Below are positions 34,701-45,640 of a stretch of 64,000 nt of DNA, in pieces. Under the pieces are notes generated by a model that saw only the letters and a list, made by a program, of their open reading frames with translations, was not told where the DNA came from and made no database searches. The stretch is taken from contig MEHQ01001485.1 in the NCBI GenBank assembly GCA_008828725.1, forward strand, positions 143,899 through 207,898, written 5' to 3'. How positions within the stretch are numbered: the stretch's first letter is position 1; each line of letters starts with the position of its first letter. Both the position numbers and the translations under genes were made by a program. The DNA comes from Saccharina japonica. Taxonomy: Eukaryota > Sar > Phaeophyceae > Laminariales > Laminariaceae.

Positions 34701-37700
34701 TCGTTCTGAGGCATGTTGAAGCTCAAGATATCGGCAAGAAGGGCCATCGACGAGATCTTGGGATACGCAGAGCACACGGCGTGCATCTGCACAAGCGTTG
34801 TTTACGTGCTTATTTTCGTGAATGTGTCGGCATATAGCGGAAATGTCTGGTGGCACTCTGTCGGCGCAACCCTGTCTCCGCTGGCCGGCGACAGAGCCGA
34901 AAAAAATGAACGTTGACACACGACCGCATTTCAATACGAAAATAGAATGTGTATACCACTACGACGAGTAGCCAGGTTGCGGGTTCGATGTCGAATGAAA
35001 ACGATGACCACACAAAACCCGTATATGACCGATAACGCAGGACCCTCCTACTAGTACTGGGCCCACTCGCAGCTTCCGTAGATAGTTTGTAAGGTATTGT
35101 GGCTGATCGTCTCGGTAGCTCCGAGATGAATTACTGATAGAAGCGAAGATAATATAACGAAAAACGATAATTTCTGTTTTTGTGATGAATCACCAGACGA
35201 CTTTGTGAAACGAGGATAGCACGGCCAATTTCGTTTTTGAAAATCGCCTTTCCGATGATAATGATGATCGAAAATATTGAGGTTTGTAGTGAAGGAAATG
35301 TAGGTGCTTGCCTCGCGTCAAAACTTACACTGCGAACAATTGTGTCTATGTGAAAGTCGTCGATAGCGAAACATAACAAAACCAAAATCGGCATCGGCAG
35401 TCTCAAGATCTAGCGCGCGGCAAGAGTTGCAGATCAGGATAACATCGAGCTCCCGCAACACCCGGAGATGAGACTATTACATCCCCGAATCATAACTCCT
35501 CCCACAAATATATATACCACTCCAACAACCCGGGTAGGAATATTGACACATCCCGGGTTGTTACCGGCCCGTACGATAGTTCTCACGTTTCCGTTCAGAG
35601 TGGCACATCACAGCATACGCGTACTACCGTACAGGTACTATATGCTACTATTAGAGACACATGGGTAGCATCACGGGCGGAGCCGTGGCTGAACTGCTAT
35701 AATGGTATACGACGGCCACATCACGTTCACGTCCGAGTGACAACTCGGTGAACTTGCCAATACTGCCGGGCCCGCTCATAGCTATAGCACGTATCGTATT
35801 TCAACTGGCCTGCTGACGTATGCTATCGGTATGCCCCTAGAACTCTGTACTCTAACTCGAATCGCGGACGTTCCTGATAATGGTGGCCTCGGCTCAAGTG
35901 TTAGGTGATGGCCTTTATGCCACCCACGTAAACGCAAGTCCGAGTTGTACTTGGCGGCCGCAGGTTCAGTATTTTGGCCTCAGCCTCCCGTCCCTCCGAC
36001 GTACACTATTCAGCCATAAGCACATGATACAGCATAACGAAACACCACCTACAGCAGCCGCTGGAAAAACAAACGGCGATTTATATGGAGGCCGGAATTA
36101 GCTTAGGCGTCTACATAACACGCACAACCATTGCTGTGGCCATCGTACATATGAAACGCGGGACTGAAGCAGCATCGAAATAACCTTGACCCTGTCCCGT
36201 ACGTGACAAGTACGAGGTACACCCCCCGTCGCAGTTATTGCGTATGATATTGTACGTCCTTCGTACGGACGCCTGCTACGATAGATATAGCACTTTTGAC
36301 TGGTTCGTTTCCGGTATGACGAGGCTCCCCAACCCCCAATCGTCAGAAATCCTCTCTTGTGATGTACTTTTCGTTGTAGATTTGGGTCACGGGGTTGCTC
36401 ACCTCCGGTAGCAAGTTTTGCTTCCTCCGAAATGAGTTTTTGGGCGCGGCATAGAGCTTCTCAAGCGCGAAGCCTGAAAGTAAAAAGGTGCACCTCTACC
36501 GTAGCATGCGTCTACGCACTTCCTTTTCTAGAAACCACAAAATATGCACTCGGCTTACAATTTTCCTGCACAGCCTAATAATGACAATGCCTCTGACACC
36601 ATTCGCAGGAACCTGTGAACGCCGCATCTCTTATCACAGCGCCATACCGTCTTGCCTGTTCTCCAAGGAAGCCTGTATTGAATTTGAAGTTTGAGCCGCT
36701 TGCGATGTCGAACGCCAATTCCATCATTGCAGACCCTTCACGTAAAAACACACACCACGATACACAGCCGAGATATCACATTGTGATATATCGAACAGGT
36801 TCGTTCGTCCAGGGAAGAGATGTCCGCACTCTCAGCGAGGCGTACACATCGGGTATCGGTGGTTGGAATTATATCCACATTCCTGATCGCTAATAGTTCA
36901 ACCGATCATCGCGAGCGACACGTGTGTCCGAGCGAGCCTTGGTCCTATATAGTCAACCACCTAACCTCTACTACAGGGCACGCAAAATATATGCAGGGTA
37001 CAAATAGATCGTCAAGTTTCGTCGAAACGTTGAAATTTCGCCCGGCTTGATACGGTAACAAGCGCCCCAGACACCAACAGGACATCACACGCAACCAACC
37101 AAACCCACTCGTTTGCCGATATAAAATTCGTCGCTTGTAACGCTTGGTGGCCAACTTGTTCGAGACTGGCATGGACCCTGGATTGGTCGATGAGTAAGAT
37201 GTCGTTAGTTCCAGATATTCATATTATCAACGAAATGATATGTGTAGTTGCGTCTACGGAAGAAGCTTGGATTTTTGCCGGTTTCCATAGAAGTACAAAC
37301 GTCTGTATCGTTAAGCTGTCGCTATTGTTTCTACCACAACGCACGATGACGCACCAACAGTTGGACCCATTGGTCACTACATCTACATTTATATTGCTCG
37401 TTAATAATACCGGTATGCATATTGAGCTGACCTGATATTATACCTACATCACGTATCCTTTAGCGCCAGGGGTATATATACCACATGCGGCCACTGTTCG
37501 AATGCGCGTTGCGTCCCAAGCACCCTATCAAATAGTGTAGGCTGCGAGACTGCCGCACGGCCATCTTGGGGGGGGTCAAGTTTCACGTAAGATGGCAAGC
37601 GTACGAAACGCGTATCAAAGCGACGGATTCTAACCGTGCAGTCTAGATTTTTAGTAACGGCGACTTATTACGAATTACACATTTGTGCCGGATTCCCGAC

Positions 37701-39346
37701 AGCGCATTGTTAATGCTGCATTTTAACCTCACCTTCGTCACTTCCTTCAGTACCCGGCAAATCCTGAAATATTTTCAAGAACAGGGAACGGACGCAGAAC
37801 AGACGTCGCGCTTAATATCAACGCGGACTGATCGTCTTGGTGCCACGAGTTGTATTATCTGGGTTGCATTATACGCGGTAAAGTGGGTTTAGGAAAACCC
37901 ACGTCCCAGCCTCCACGCAAATTCTCGTTGGGCACAATGCCTTAGCGGAGAAGGCATTGTGGTCAAAGCGGAGTACATCGACCTAAGAAGTGGAGGTACC
38001 GTAGGCGTACCATATAATGGTATCAAGTGGCTTGCTCACATGGGCAGCCCCACACTTCAACCCAACACGTAGTTTGAGAAAACGTGAACGATTGAGGCCA
38101 TGGTGGTTCTAAAACGTCCCTCCATCCCCGGGTTTCCGGTGGACTTCATCTTCTATACAATCTAACGGGGTAGATGGCGGCGGCAAGGTTCCAGTACGCT
38201 ATGTTTGCATGTTCGGCTTGTTCGTGCCTACCGGGGACCGACGGTGCCCATAAAGGATTTTCTGACTGCCGCTTGTGATTCTCTCGAAGTTTCCGGTGCC
38301 CAGGTTCTAAAGGGAGGCGTACACCTCGACATAGACATGCTGAAGTGATATAAAGTGGTTGAAGTTAGAGGTGCACAAAATGAGGACAAAACTAATCTAA
38401 ACCTGAACGTTTGTTTACACTCCACACATATGCAGACGGATCCACGTCTTCACGGAAACCTACAGCGCGCGAAATTGAGTGGTGCTCATCGTGGCGGATT
38501 GTGAGGGCATCGGGTACGCCAATACAGCGAATATAAGCAGGCGAAAACGACTCATGATTGTTTGCGATTACTCGAATTTGAGAGCTAGTACCACGAAACA
38601 AACTCGAAGTAGCAAAACCTGTTCATTTCCACGCCGGAGAAGAATGCCACAATTGCTACAGGACTGATGAAGCAATGGCGTTGACCAACATTTGTACGTC
38701 GTAGTCAAGGCGGGTGTCGTATATATCTGTGTATATATTCTGGTCGTCGTCTATTTGGGCCATATGGTGAAGCGTTGAAGTCGGGAGCGAGCAATAACTA
38801 TGTTTCCACAATACGCACTGCCCCTGCTCACCAAAATAACTGCACACGGTAAATTCGCCTGGAGCTCTCAGCCTAATGCAACTCCCTGGCAGTTGAGCAT
38901 GTCGTGCGGGGAGGCATACCGTCAGGGGCGTTAATCCAGCATGCCTAGCACGTGCATCTTGATAGGTATCACCTTTACGACACTGACGTCAGGGAGGTCT
39001 CCAGATGCTTGGAGGTCTGTTGCCCCCGCGGCGTTGTTGAAACTGTCGCTGATAATGCAGATTGTCTGGTCTTCGCCCCTGTTCCTTCGACAAAGCCCGA
39101 GTCCCAGGAGCAACTCTATCAACTGGGACATAGAGTACGTCGAGATCGCTCGTCACTGTAAAGCGTGGCCAGTACTTCCGAGCGCACAGTAGGCGATCAT
39201 GTCAAGTGTTCCGCTGGGTGGGACCAGAAACACGTAGTACAGTCAACGGTCCGACAAAATATTTATTCACGTGAAAGCGTAACGATACCTACTCACCCGG
39301 TACCGTTCTCATAGCTTCGACAAGAAAACTTCGGTGGGTTCGCGGC
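25761..39346 (-). CDS. Subtilisin-like serine peptidase (S8 family) gene, at least 12 exons, possible pseudoprotease
   Basis: Exons read on the minus strand: ?~39346-39297 (ends ENGTG), 39078-38973 (Asp motif IISDSFN), 37763-37733, 36735-36656, 32981-32902 (DVIVDDIGY), 32290-32176 (Asn motif FSSAGN), 31935-31835, 31241-31097 (VKWDDDEGSARG), 29458-29300 (SGSMFGHACATNAISV), 28948-28786 (EEFSSRGP, then AADGLQTSTPG), 27781-27696 (Ser motif FFGTSASAP), 25991-25761 (PEAGYGIISP, stop). Phase agrees at every junction and no used exon has an in-frame stop. The exons from 39078 onward total about 430 codons. All introns are GT-AG except one GC-AG (after 36656). The motif order is that of S8 peptidases, which hydrolyse peptide bonds with an Asp-His-Ser triad. 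The expected His position (after DEG.AMMEL) reads AFDIASGS, so Phe replaces His and activity is doubtful. The first exon's 5' end and the start codon are not resolved; an open frame continues to about 39658. I infer an expressed host gene. Confidence 0.8.
25998..26085. repeat. Short tandem duplication, about 50 bp
   Basis: GTATCACCCAGTGGGGACAC and TTATCACCCCGTGGGGACAC, each followed by GTGAAGA, lie just upstream of the last S8 exon on the minus strand, inside its intron. Confidence 0.6.
26883..27123. mobile_element. MITE family A, copy 4 (worn), in an intron of the S8 gene
   Basis: Left GACGCGTGCGACGAAAGAGG and right GCACCTCTACCGTTGCATGCGTC form the terminal inverted repeat. The flanks ATGA and ACGA agree at three of four bases. 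It lies in the last intron (27695-25992) of the S8 gene. Confidence 0.55.
30558..30788. mobile_element. Short foldback element in an S8 intron
   Basis: The arm from CTACGCCGTGTTTTTGAAGA to TGCGCCCTACCCGAG (30558-30620) is repeated inverted as CTCGGGTAGGGCGCA to AAACGGCGTGG (30734-30788). No flanking duplication was recognised. Confidence 0.6.
31164..31487. repeat. 159-bp tandem duplication covering an S8 splice acceptor
   Basis: Two units share GCTGAGCCTTCGTCGTCGTC, CACCAATGGCGCCTG and GAAATACGTGGGCAAGCTTC. On the minus strand each carries the acceptor CGACAG and the first part of the WDDD exon. Only the copy nearest the next donor (31241) stays open. The upstream copy (31400) meets a stop within about 35 codons, although the period is a multiple of three. 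Confidence 0.75.
33044..33136. repeat. Small inverted repeat near an S8 exon
   Basis: AGTAAATAGGACC (33047) and GGTCCTATTTACT (33111) form a stem, with a further partial repeat ATTTACTATGGTCC at 33125-33138. It lies 60 bases upstream (minus strand) of the DVIVDDIGY exon. Confidence 0.45.
34245..34305. repeat. Interstitial telomere-like CCCTAA stretch
   Basis: Imperfect CTAACCCTAAC and CCCAACCCTAACCCTAGCCC words, inside the 3.7-kb S8 intron. Confidence 0.5.
35527..35563. other. Perfect short hairpin
   Basis: AACAACCCGGG and CCCGGGTTGTT enclose a loop of about 15 bases, within the 3.7-kb S8 intron. Confidence 0.5.
36268..36512 (-). mobile_element. MITE family A, copy 5, 4-bp target duplication, in an intron
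   Basis: Left GACGCCTGCTACGATAGA and right CACCTCTACCGTAGCATGCGTC are inverted repeats. TACG flanks both sides (36264-36267, 36513-36516). It lies in the 3.7-kb intron of the S8 gene. Confidence 0.75.
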
Positions 39347-40019
39347 CTGCTGAGCGTATGACATACATACATGGTGAGCAACACCAGCCTCGCTCGTGGT
39401 CGCTTTCAGGCGCCTACGGTTGTCCAGGGCGAGGCTCTTGGAGGTAATGAATGGTGCCACCCGCGTTGCCCTGGTGATTTCTTCATCGTTGCATATGGCT
39501 GCTTGTGATGCACGACCAGGGACAGCGAACCACGGCGACCATGTTAACATGAACACGAAGCAGTAACTTTCACGACGAATGTTCCGATGGGTATGTTTAA
39601 CTTCGTGGCGAATGTCCTCATGAATGCGTGGAAGACGAAACGGAGGCTCCCTCGTCACGCACTGTGGAGGTGATCCATGATCGGACCCAGAGGCTGAAGT
39701 TGACGATCACCAGTGCAAGTTGACTATCAACAGTGTACATTTCATATACCGGTATGTATACTCCTAAACGACAAAGGGACAGTACTGACGGGAAAATATT
39801 CCGGTCCTCGATATTTACTCTCTGAGGTACAACGGTGGAGTGTATACGTGTATATGCACATACTGCAGGGCGACCCAGATGCACACTTCGCGAGATTGAT
39901 TTGTTACTTCCAAAACGTGGCCTCTTCGTCAAAACGTGTCGGAGGGGATAGTTCTGGTACGTAATAAACAAAATATGATATCGAATACATTTCATCCCTG
40001 CGGTTTCAAGCCCAACGCC

Positions 40020-40510
40020 CATTGGTCGAAGGGGGGGCCCAGCCTGCCCTCGACCAACAGGGGCCGCAGCGCATGCGGCGGAAGTTGCCCCTCGGGCGAA
40101 CCTTTTAGCGTCGCCGCACCCGTGGACGGTAGCGCCCCATCTCCAGTTCGGAAACCCTTCCGCATCTTCACAAATCCAACAGCCTGGTAACGAAAATCGA
40201 GATCTCCCGGGTCGACACCACCCCGCACGGTGTGGAAACCCCAGCCCCACCATCCGATCCCTGATTGGCTGGGGTTCCAAACTGATGCCAGCGCCACCCG
40301 GGGACGATAGGTCCCCTTCCCCGGTTGGGAAATCCCTCCATACATTTACAACTTCAACATCGCGGGGACGAAAGCCGGGGGCCCCCCGCATCGGCACCGC
40401 CGCGCACAGTGTCGTAACCTCAGCCACACCGGCCGATCGCTGATTGGCTAGCGCTCGAAAAAATTGCCAAGGCCCCCCAGGGGCGGCTCACACCGTCCCT
40501 GGAACAGGGC
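40020..40510 (-). repeat. GC-rich tandem repeat, three units of about 170-240 bp
   Basis: On the minus strand each unit begins near CCAATCAG, GATCGG and a GGTGTGGCTGAGGTT-like word followed by GACACTGTGCG or CACACCGTGCG. A long minus-strand frame here (39618-40427) follows the repeat composition and matches no family I know. Confidence 0.6.
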
Positions 40511-41780
40511 GGTTATTCAGCAAGGGAGGGGTTCACAGGATATTCGGGGGTTTTCCCGTCCAGGGTCTCCTCTACACTGAAATGAAGGAGAAATATCTAC
40601 AGTAACATCAAGATAAAAATCTTCCACTAGTTTCAATATATATATTTTTCTACAAAATTAAAGATACTATTTTTGAAAGAGTCCGAACAAAGCAAAACAA
40701 ATGAATCCCCAGAGCTTCGACAATATTTGAAATCGACCCGAATCCTGGCGAGATAGCCGTTCTTACACCAAATTCGACATTAAAGCCCCGGAGAAAAAAA
40801 AAAAAACGAACGAAATGAAATGAAATAAACAAAAAAGCGCTACTGCTGTAGTGGTACGTACGTGCTAAACAAGGGCTCCGCATCTATGCCTGGGCTGTTT
40901 CTGCTGTTGCTACTGCAGGTGGAATATATACTGCTACTAGTACAACTACTGCTGTACGTACCGTGGTGATGTTTACTGCTTTCACACTATGCTATAATTG
41001 TCGTTGTATTGGGTGGGTGGATCGGTTGGTTCGTGTGTCGATGGGTTTGTGCGTACGGGGTGGGTGGGTTGGTGGGTGGGTGGATGGGTGGGTGGGTGCG
41101 GATGGGTCGGTTGATACGCGCATGACTGGGTTCGTAACTGTTCGCGGTTGCCGGTCCTGTTTTCTTCTGTTTTGTATTGCTTTGCTTGCTACAAGGGCTC
41201 CCCGTGGATGCCGGCATATAGGGTGCAAATTAACCTCCTCAGTGGATCGCGTTATAGGGTGTGCATCGTGGCCCAGTTATTCTTCGGTGTTTTTGTTTGT
41301 GTCAAAAACACCGGCCTCACCCTGGCATAGTTCGCTGTCCCCTGGAACGGGGCGGATGCGGGAATCGCGGGAAAGGAGGGGTTCACAGCGTATTTGGAAT
41401 GCACCCTGGGTCGCCCCTAAACTAAACTCGAGTCGAAATATTCATACGAATTTCAATATATAAAATCCCGATCCAAATTTCAAGGTATATAATCTCCACA
41501 CTTAAATCATAATAGTTTTTGTCTAAGAGTCCAAAACAGTTCGAAAAATGGACATTCAAGAATTCGGTCATAATCGATGACGACCCAAACCCGTGCGAGA
41601 TAGCCGCTCTGACACTAAACTCAACATGGAAAGCTCCAGGAAAAAAGATGGATAAAAACAAAAAAAAAAAGGGCCGCTGCTGTACGTACGTGCAAAAGAA
41701 GAAAGGGCTCCGCATCGATACCGGCATTGTGTTCTGGTCCGCTAGAACGATCGCGCTCTGGCATAGTTCGGCGTACCCCT
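40497..41780 (+). repeat. Diverged tandem duplication of about 840 bp
   Basis: First unit 40497-41335, second from about 41338. Both begin CCCTGGAACGGGGCGG-like, then AGGAGGGGTTCACAG, ATTTCAATATATA, GAGTCC, GAGATAGCCG, an A-run and AAGGGCTCC. The first unit also holds a GGGTGGGT tract (41010-41110). Confidence 0.65.
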
Positions 41781-42495
41781 AGTCTAATCCAATAGACGTT
41801 TTTTGTCTGAGGAGTGGTTGGACATCCCATATGATGGCAAACCTTTAGCCTTCGCTTGGCGCAGCCAAACAAACAAAAAAAGGCTCGCGAAGTGCGCCGA
41901 GTTTGCGTTCGTACACATATACACTCAGTGTAAACCTTGGGTACATATGCCATGTGTTTTTGCACATTCTCTTGCCTTCGAAGTCTTCAGCACCCTTGCA
42001 TAAAAGTGACGCCGCATGCTCGGTTTCGCCCACAATCTCCCCGGGAGCCTGACTGAAAATATCCGAGTTCCAGTCCTATATGCGTCGGCGAGGTAGCCCG
42101 ACGGAATCGGAAGAGAGCCAAAACCATGTGTGGGTGCCGATAATATTCAGGTTTGGGTGTGTTACACAACCGCATTGATATACTCAACTCGGTGAAATTC
42201 CTGTCGCACATACACAATACGACTACCTATACCATTTTTCTTCGCGAGCGTCTCTGCGCTTGTCCCTGCCGACTACCGGTAGGGACTGGACGAGGTTGAC
42301 AAGTTTAGGTGATCAGGCTGGTCACATCAAAAAGAAACACCACGACGTCGCTATCTCGGCTGCGGCCCTTTATGACTAAACACACCACTACAACACGTAA
42401 AAGGTAACCATGTGTTGTCTTAAAATGGGGTCAACCCTACTCGTGTTCTGTGGACACATGCGAATGCACCCATATGTCTGAAATGCCTTACTTAC

Positions 42496-43131
42496 CTCGG
42501 GCGTAATCAGCTCAACCAACCCCATTTCAGGCTGCTGCAAGCACTGCACATATACATGCTGCGCATCAGCATCTTGAGCTGATCCTTGAGCTCTCATGAA
42601 GGTCCACATGTCCAAAGAAATCTTTTGGTGGCATGGCTCATCGTCTGAAGCCCAGGCGGATCTGTCGTCATGCACCAAAACAATGGTTGGGGTCATGGTT
42701 TGGAAGTGAGTGAATACGTATCATAGACGTTTACTGCGCGCGCAACTTCCTCGGTCTGGTTTGTGATGCGACGCATCTACATTGTCAACAAAGGCATCGG
42801 CCGATATTTTTGTAAGACGAACAAGTGGAGTATGCGTCAATCCGTCGGGTCTATGTACCGGTCGCGTCTTCATCTTCCTGAAATGACCAAGCGCGCCGTG
42901 ACCACTCCTCGTCTTTGGTTCCGCGTATGCGTTGAACGACCATAATCAACACACTGGCCTAGTGATAACACACAGCATCGTTAGTACTTACGTTAAAGCT
43001 TGCAAAGTTCACGCACATACAATAGTGGGAATCGGCAGCGCCCGGTACAGCATCTTCCGCCGGGTGCAACCAGCTATTCACGGTGTACGCCGAATGCGCG
43101 TCGATCGCCGTCAAAGAACCTACCCGTTCTA
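42496..43131 (-). CDS. Unrecognised intron-containing gene fragment
   Basis: Two minus-strand exons with strong splice signals. 43131-42992 (140 nt) lies between an acceptor TATTCCAG and a donor GTAAGT and encodes a peptide with SLTAIDAHSAYTV, WLHPAEDA and HYCMCVNF. 42644-42496 (149 nt) lies between acceptor GGGCTTCAG and donor GTAAGT and encodes KISLDMWTFMRAQ and HVYVQC. The phases do not join directly. A 19-nt candidate micro-exon (42877-42859, acceptor TTTCAG, weak donor GTACAT) would fit both phases. Cysteines and short aromatic strands suggest an extracellular protein, but I do not recognise the family and the gene's ends are not found. Confidence 0.4.
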
Positions 43132-43139
43132 CTGGAATA

Positions 43140-44525
43140 TGAAAGCTGAAGTGGGCATGATCCCAAAGTCAAACATACGATATTCATGCAGAACACGAGG
43201 AATCCGATGTAATATAAAGTGACGGGGAAACACGGACGAAGCCAAACTTTGCCATGGATACACTGTACAGGGTGTTGGGGAGCAGCGACTAGCGTACCCC
43301 CCGCTATATTTCTTCGACAGGTATTGGGATGGTTAATACACATGATCCGCGCTACGATTTGGGTTTAACTCTGCAGACATATATTTTGTGACTGGCCGGG
43401 CTCATTAATCCAGTATTATGGGAACACTTAGTGTTTTCTTACGCTAGTTTTCGTGGTACACGAAGGGTTTGGGATGGTTGTTCGGGTGGCAATTGTCCGG
43501 TTCCTCGACACCAATTTCAAGGACAGGTATAAATCTTCTATACTATAAGCAAGACAGGAGCCTCCGGAGCGAGGAGGTGAATCCTTTCGGTAGAAAGCAT
43601 AACATTTGTATCGAACAATCTTGTTGTGCGTCGTCTACGGTCACTGCAGGTACACCCCACAAAAGCAAGCTTTGTCAACGAAGCATTTGTACACGATAGG
43701 GGGGGGGGGGGTACCTTACTTTCATGCATGGCCGTAGTCGTGTGACCATAGACTATCGCATCCTTGTAATGAATGTCTTCGCTGGCGCTTTGTTCTATTG
43801 TTCCGTTGCCGTCACGTAGTGGGGTGTTTCGTCACAGCCGAACCAACAGCTATCAGGTACATCTTGACGACGCGAAGGGCTCAGATGTGCCACTACGAAG
43901 ATAGTGAGATTAGACACCGATGGCGGCTGTACCTCACAGAGAAGTACTTTGTGGAGTTACACGACGATTCGACGACCTCTTGTTGTCCGAACGCACGTTC
44001 CGTCCCACAAAGGAGGACCAGGAAGGCTCCCGCTCGGGTACAAGCAGGTATATGCATTGCTTCTCCAGGCTCTGACGCACCGCGGGTTCAGATCGCACCT
44101 ATTGTCCAAGGGCCAAGGGTCACAAAAACATAGCAGCAAGTCCATCGCGCGTCATGCCAGCGGCAAATAAGGGGGAAGGGTCAACTGGGTATTTAATGCT
44201 CGTTCGACACCAGATATACATGAGAAGGCAACCTTGGCAGATGTTAATGCAAACGGGAGCACACCTCCACATCTCCACGCCCTTGACAGCCTTCAAGTTT
44301 ACAGAAAGACATGCGCGATCGTCCTCGCTATGGGCCCTCGTTCGCCCTAGACAGCGAATGGACTGTAAACGTCGATCGAATTGAGCCTGTCCCGTAGGCC
44401 CTACTGCTCGCATTGCTGTGCATCAATCTCGTACGGTGTATGCTGGACCTATAAAATAAATGGTTGAGTTTGTACTCGTAGGCATTACTTCTTCATTATA
44501 ACACGGGTGAAAAACGAGAACAGCC
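43140..44525. other. No gene assigned
   Basis: Earlier exons of the fragment at 42496-43131 should lie here on the minus strand, but none was placed. A plus-strand frame 43798-44133 (111 codons, Arg-rich) has no family match. The G-run module sits at 43699-43780. Confidence 0.4.
43699..43780. repeat. G-run plus shared 65-bp module
   Basis: Thirteen Gs, then a segment with CATGGCCGTAGTCGTGTGAC and CATAGAC similar to 48114-48175. Nature unknown. Confidence 0.45.
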
Positions 44526-44529
44526 ACTC

Positions 44530-44778
44530 TACGCTTGCTACGGTAGAGGTAGCACTTTTTGGCTGAATCGTTTTCTGAACGATCGGGCTCCTTAACCCAA
44601 ATTCGTCGGACTTTCATTTTTGTGACGGATAATGTTGCCAGAGTATACTTCGGTCAGGATATTTCTCACCCGGCAGCACATTTATTTTCCTCAAAAATCA
44701 TTTTTTTCAGTGAGGCATGACGCTCCTTAAGTGAGGAGCTCAGAAAAAACATGGTGCACCTCTATCGTAGCAGGCGTC
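44530..44778 (-). mobile_element. MITE family A, copy 6
   Basis: Left TACGCTTGCTACGGTAGAGG and right CACCTCTATCGTAGCAGGCGTC are inverted repeats. The interior is the reverse complement of copy 1, including the GAGCTCC palindrome region. The flanks ACTC and ACTT agree at three of four bases. Confidence 0.75.
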
Positions 44779-44779
44779 A

Positions 44780-45640
44780 CTTCGATATGTGCGATATGTG
44801 CTACGGTAGCCTCTGAAGTATTTAATCGACCAGTACGTATCCAACACAACGTAGCTGTCTACCTTGCCGACACCACTCGGTGTAGTCTGGGTGGACGTAG
44901 AATATTAACACTGCTTCGGTTGATAAACGTATACTGAATGCTCCGCTTAACAAGAGTATGTTTGCTATGACGCCGTCGTCGTATATCTGGTTTACCGTAC
45001 CTACCCAAACGGAACAGCTACATGGAGAGAGCCAGGCCTAATGGGGAACACGTACGTTTATGTTTATCAACAACTGCGAGTACATGTATTCGTGACGCGA
45101 TTGTTTCTCAACGGGCATTTACGGGTCCTCAAAAACAAACACCCGACACCATACTGGCAATGGTTTTTGCAATCACAGCCTAAATTTCTAAATTTGGTGT
45201 GGGAAACCATTCAAAAAAGGGGATTCTCCGGCGTAGGGGTGGGTGAGATGCCGAATTCGTCATTTAAATTTGATCAGCTGTAAACCGCCAGTATACTTCA
45301 TGTTTTGCTGCGGAAATTATGTCCCATACCACATCGTAGATACCGACAAGCAGGGGGTGTTGGGATTTCATCGCTGCAATACCAAAGGCTGAACCCGACC
45401 TAGCGTCATGGACAATGAGCGAAACCCCTTGTGGAGACCAGGAGGGCCAAGCTTCACTGAGCGGGGGGGGCAGTTTTTTTTCGTCAAACACTCCGCTGTT
45501 GGCTGTACGCAATATCACATTGATAACAGCGTCTTCTTACGGGCCCACTCAGTAGATACGACTAGCTGCTGCGAGTAGAGTTTTGTTGCCAGTGAATACT
45601 GTTTGCAGTGCCGAGTTCTCTTAATTTTACAGTTTTGTAC
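44780..45640. other. No gene recognised
   Basis: A plus-strand frame 45041-45283 (80 codons, with YWQWFLQSQPKFLNLVWE) is uninterrupted but has no recognised motif. Confidence 0.4.

Noticed and set aside
39618-40427. 269-codon minus-strand frame, the second longest in the window
   Set aside because: Most of it is the GC-rich tandem repeat at 40020-40510. There is no family motif and a competing frame over the same repeat is equally open.
43798-44133. Retroelement RNase-H-like piece (RHRWRLYLTEKY)
   Set aside because: The resemblance is limited to a few residues and there is no neighbouring RT sequence.
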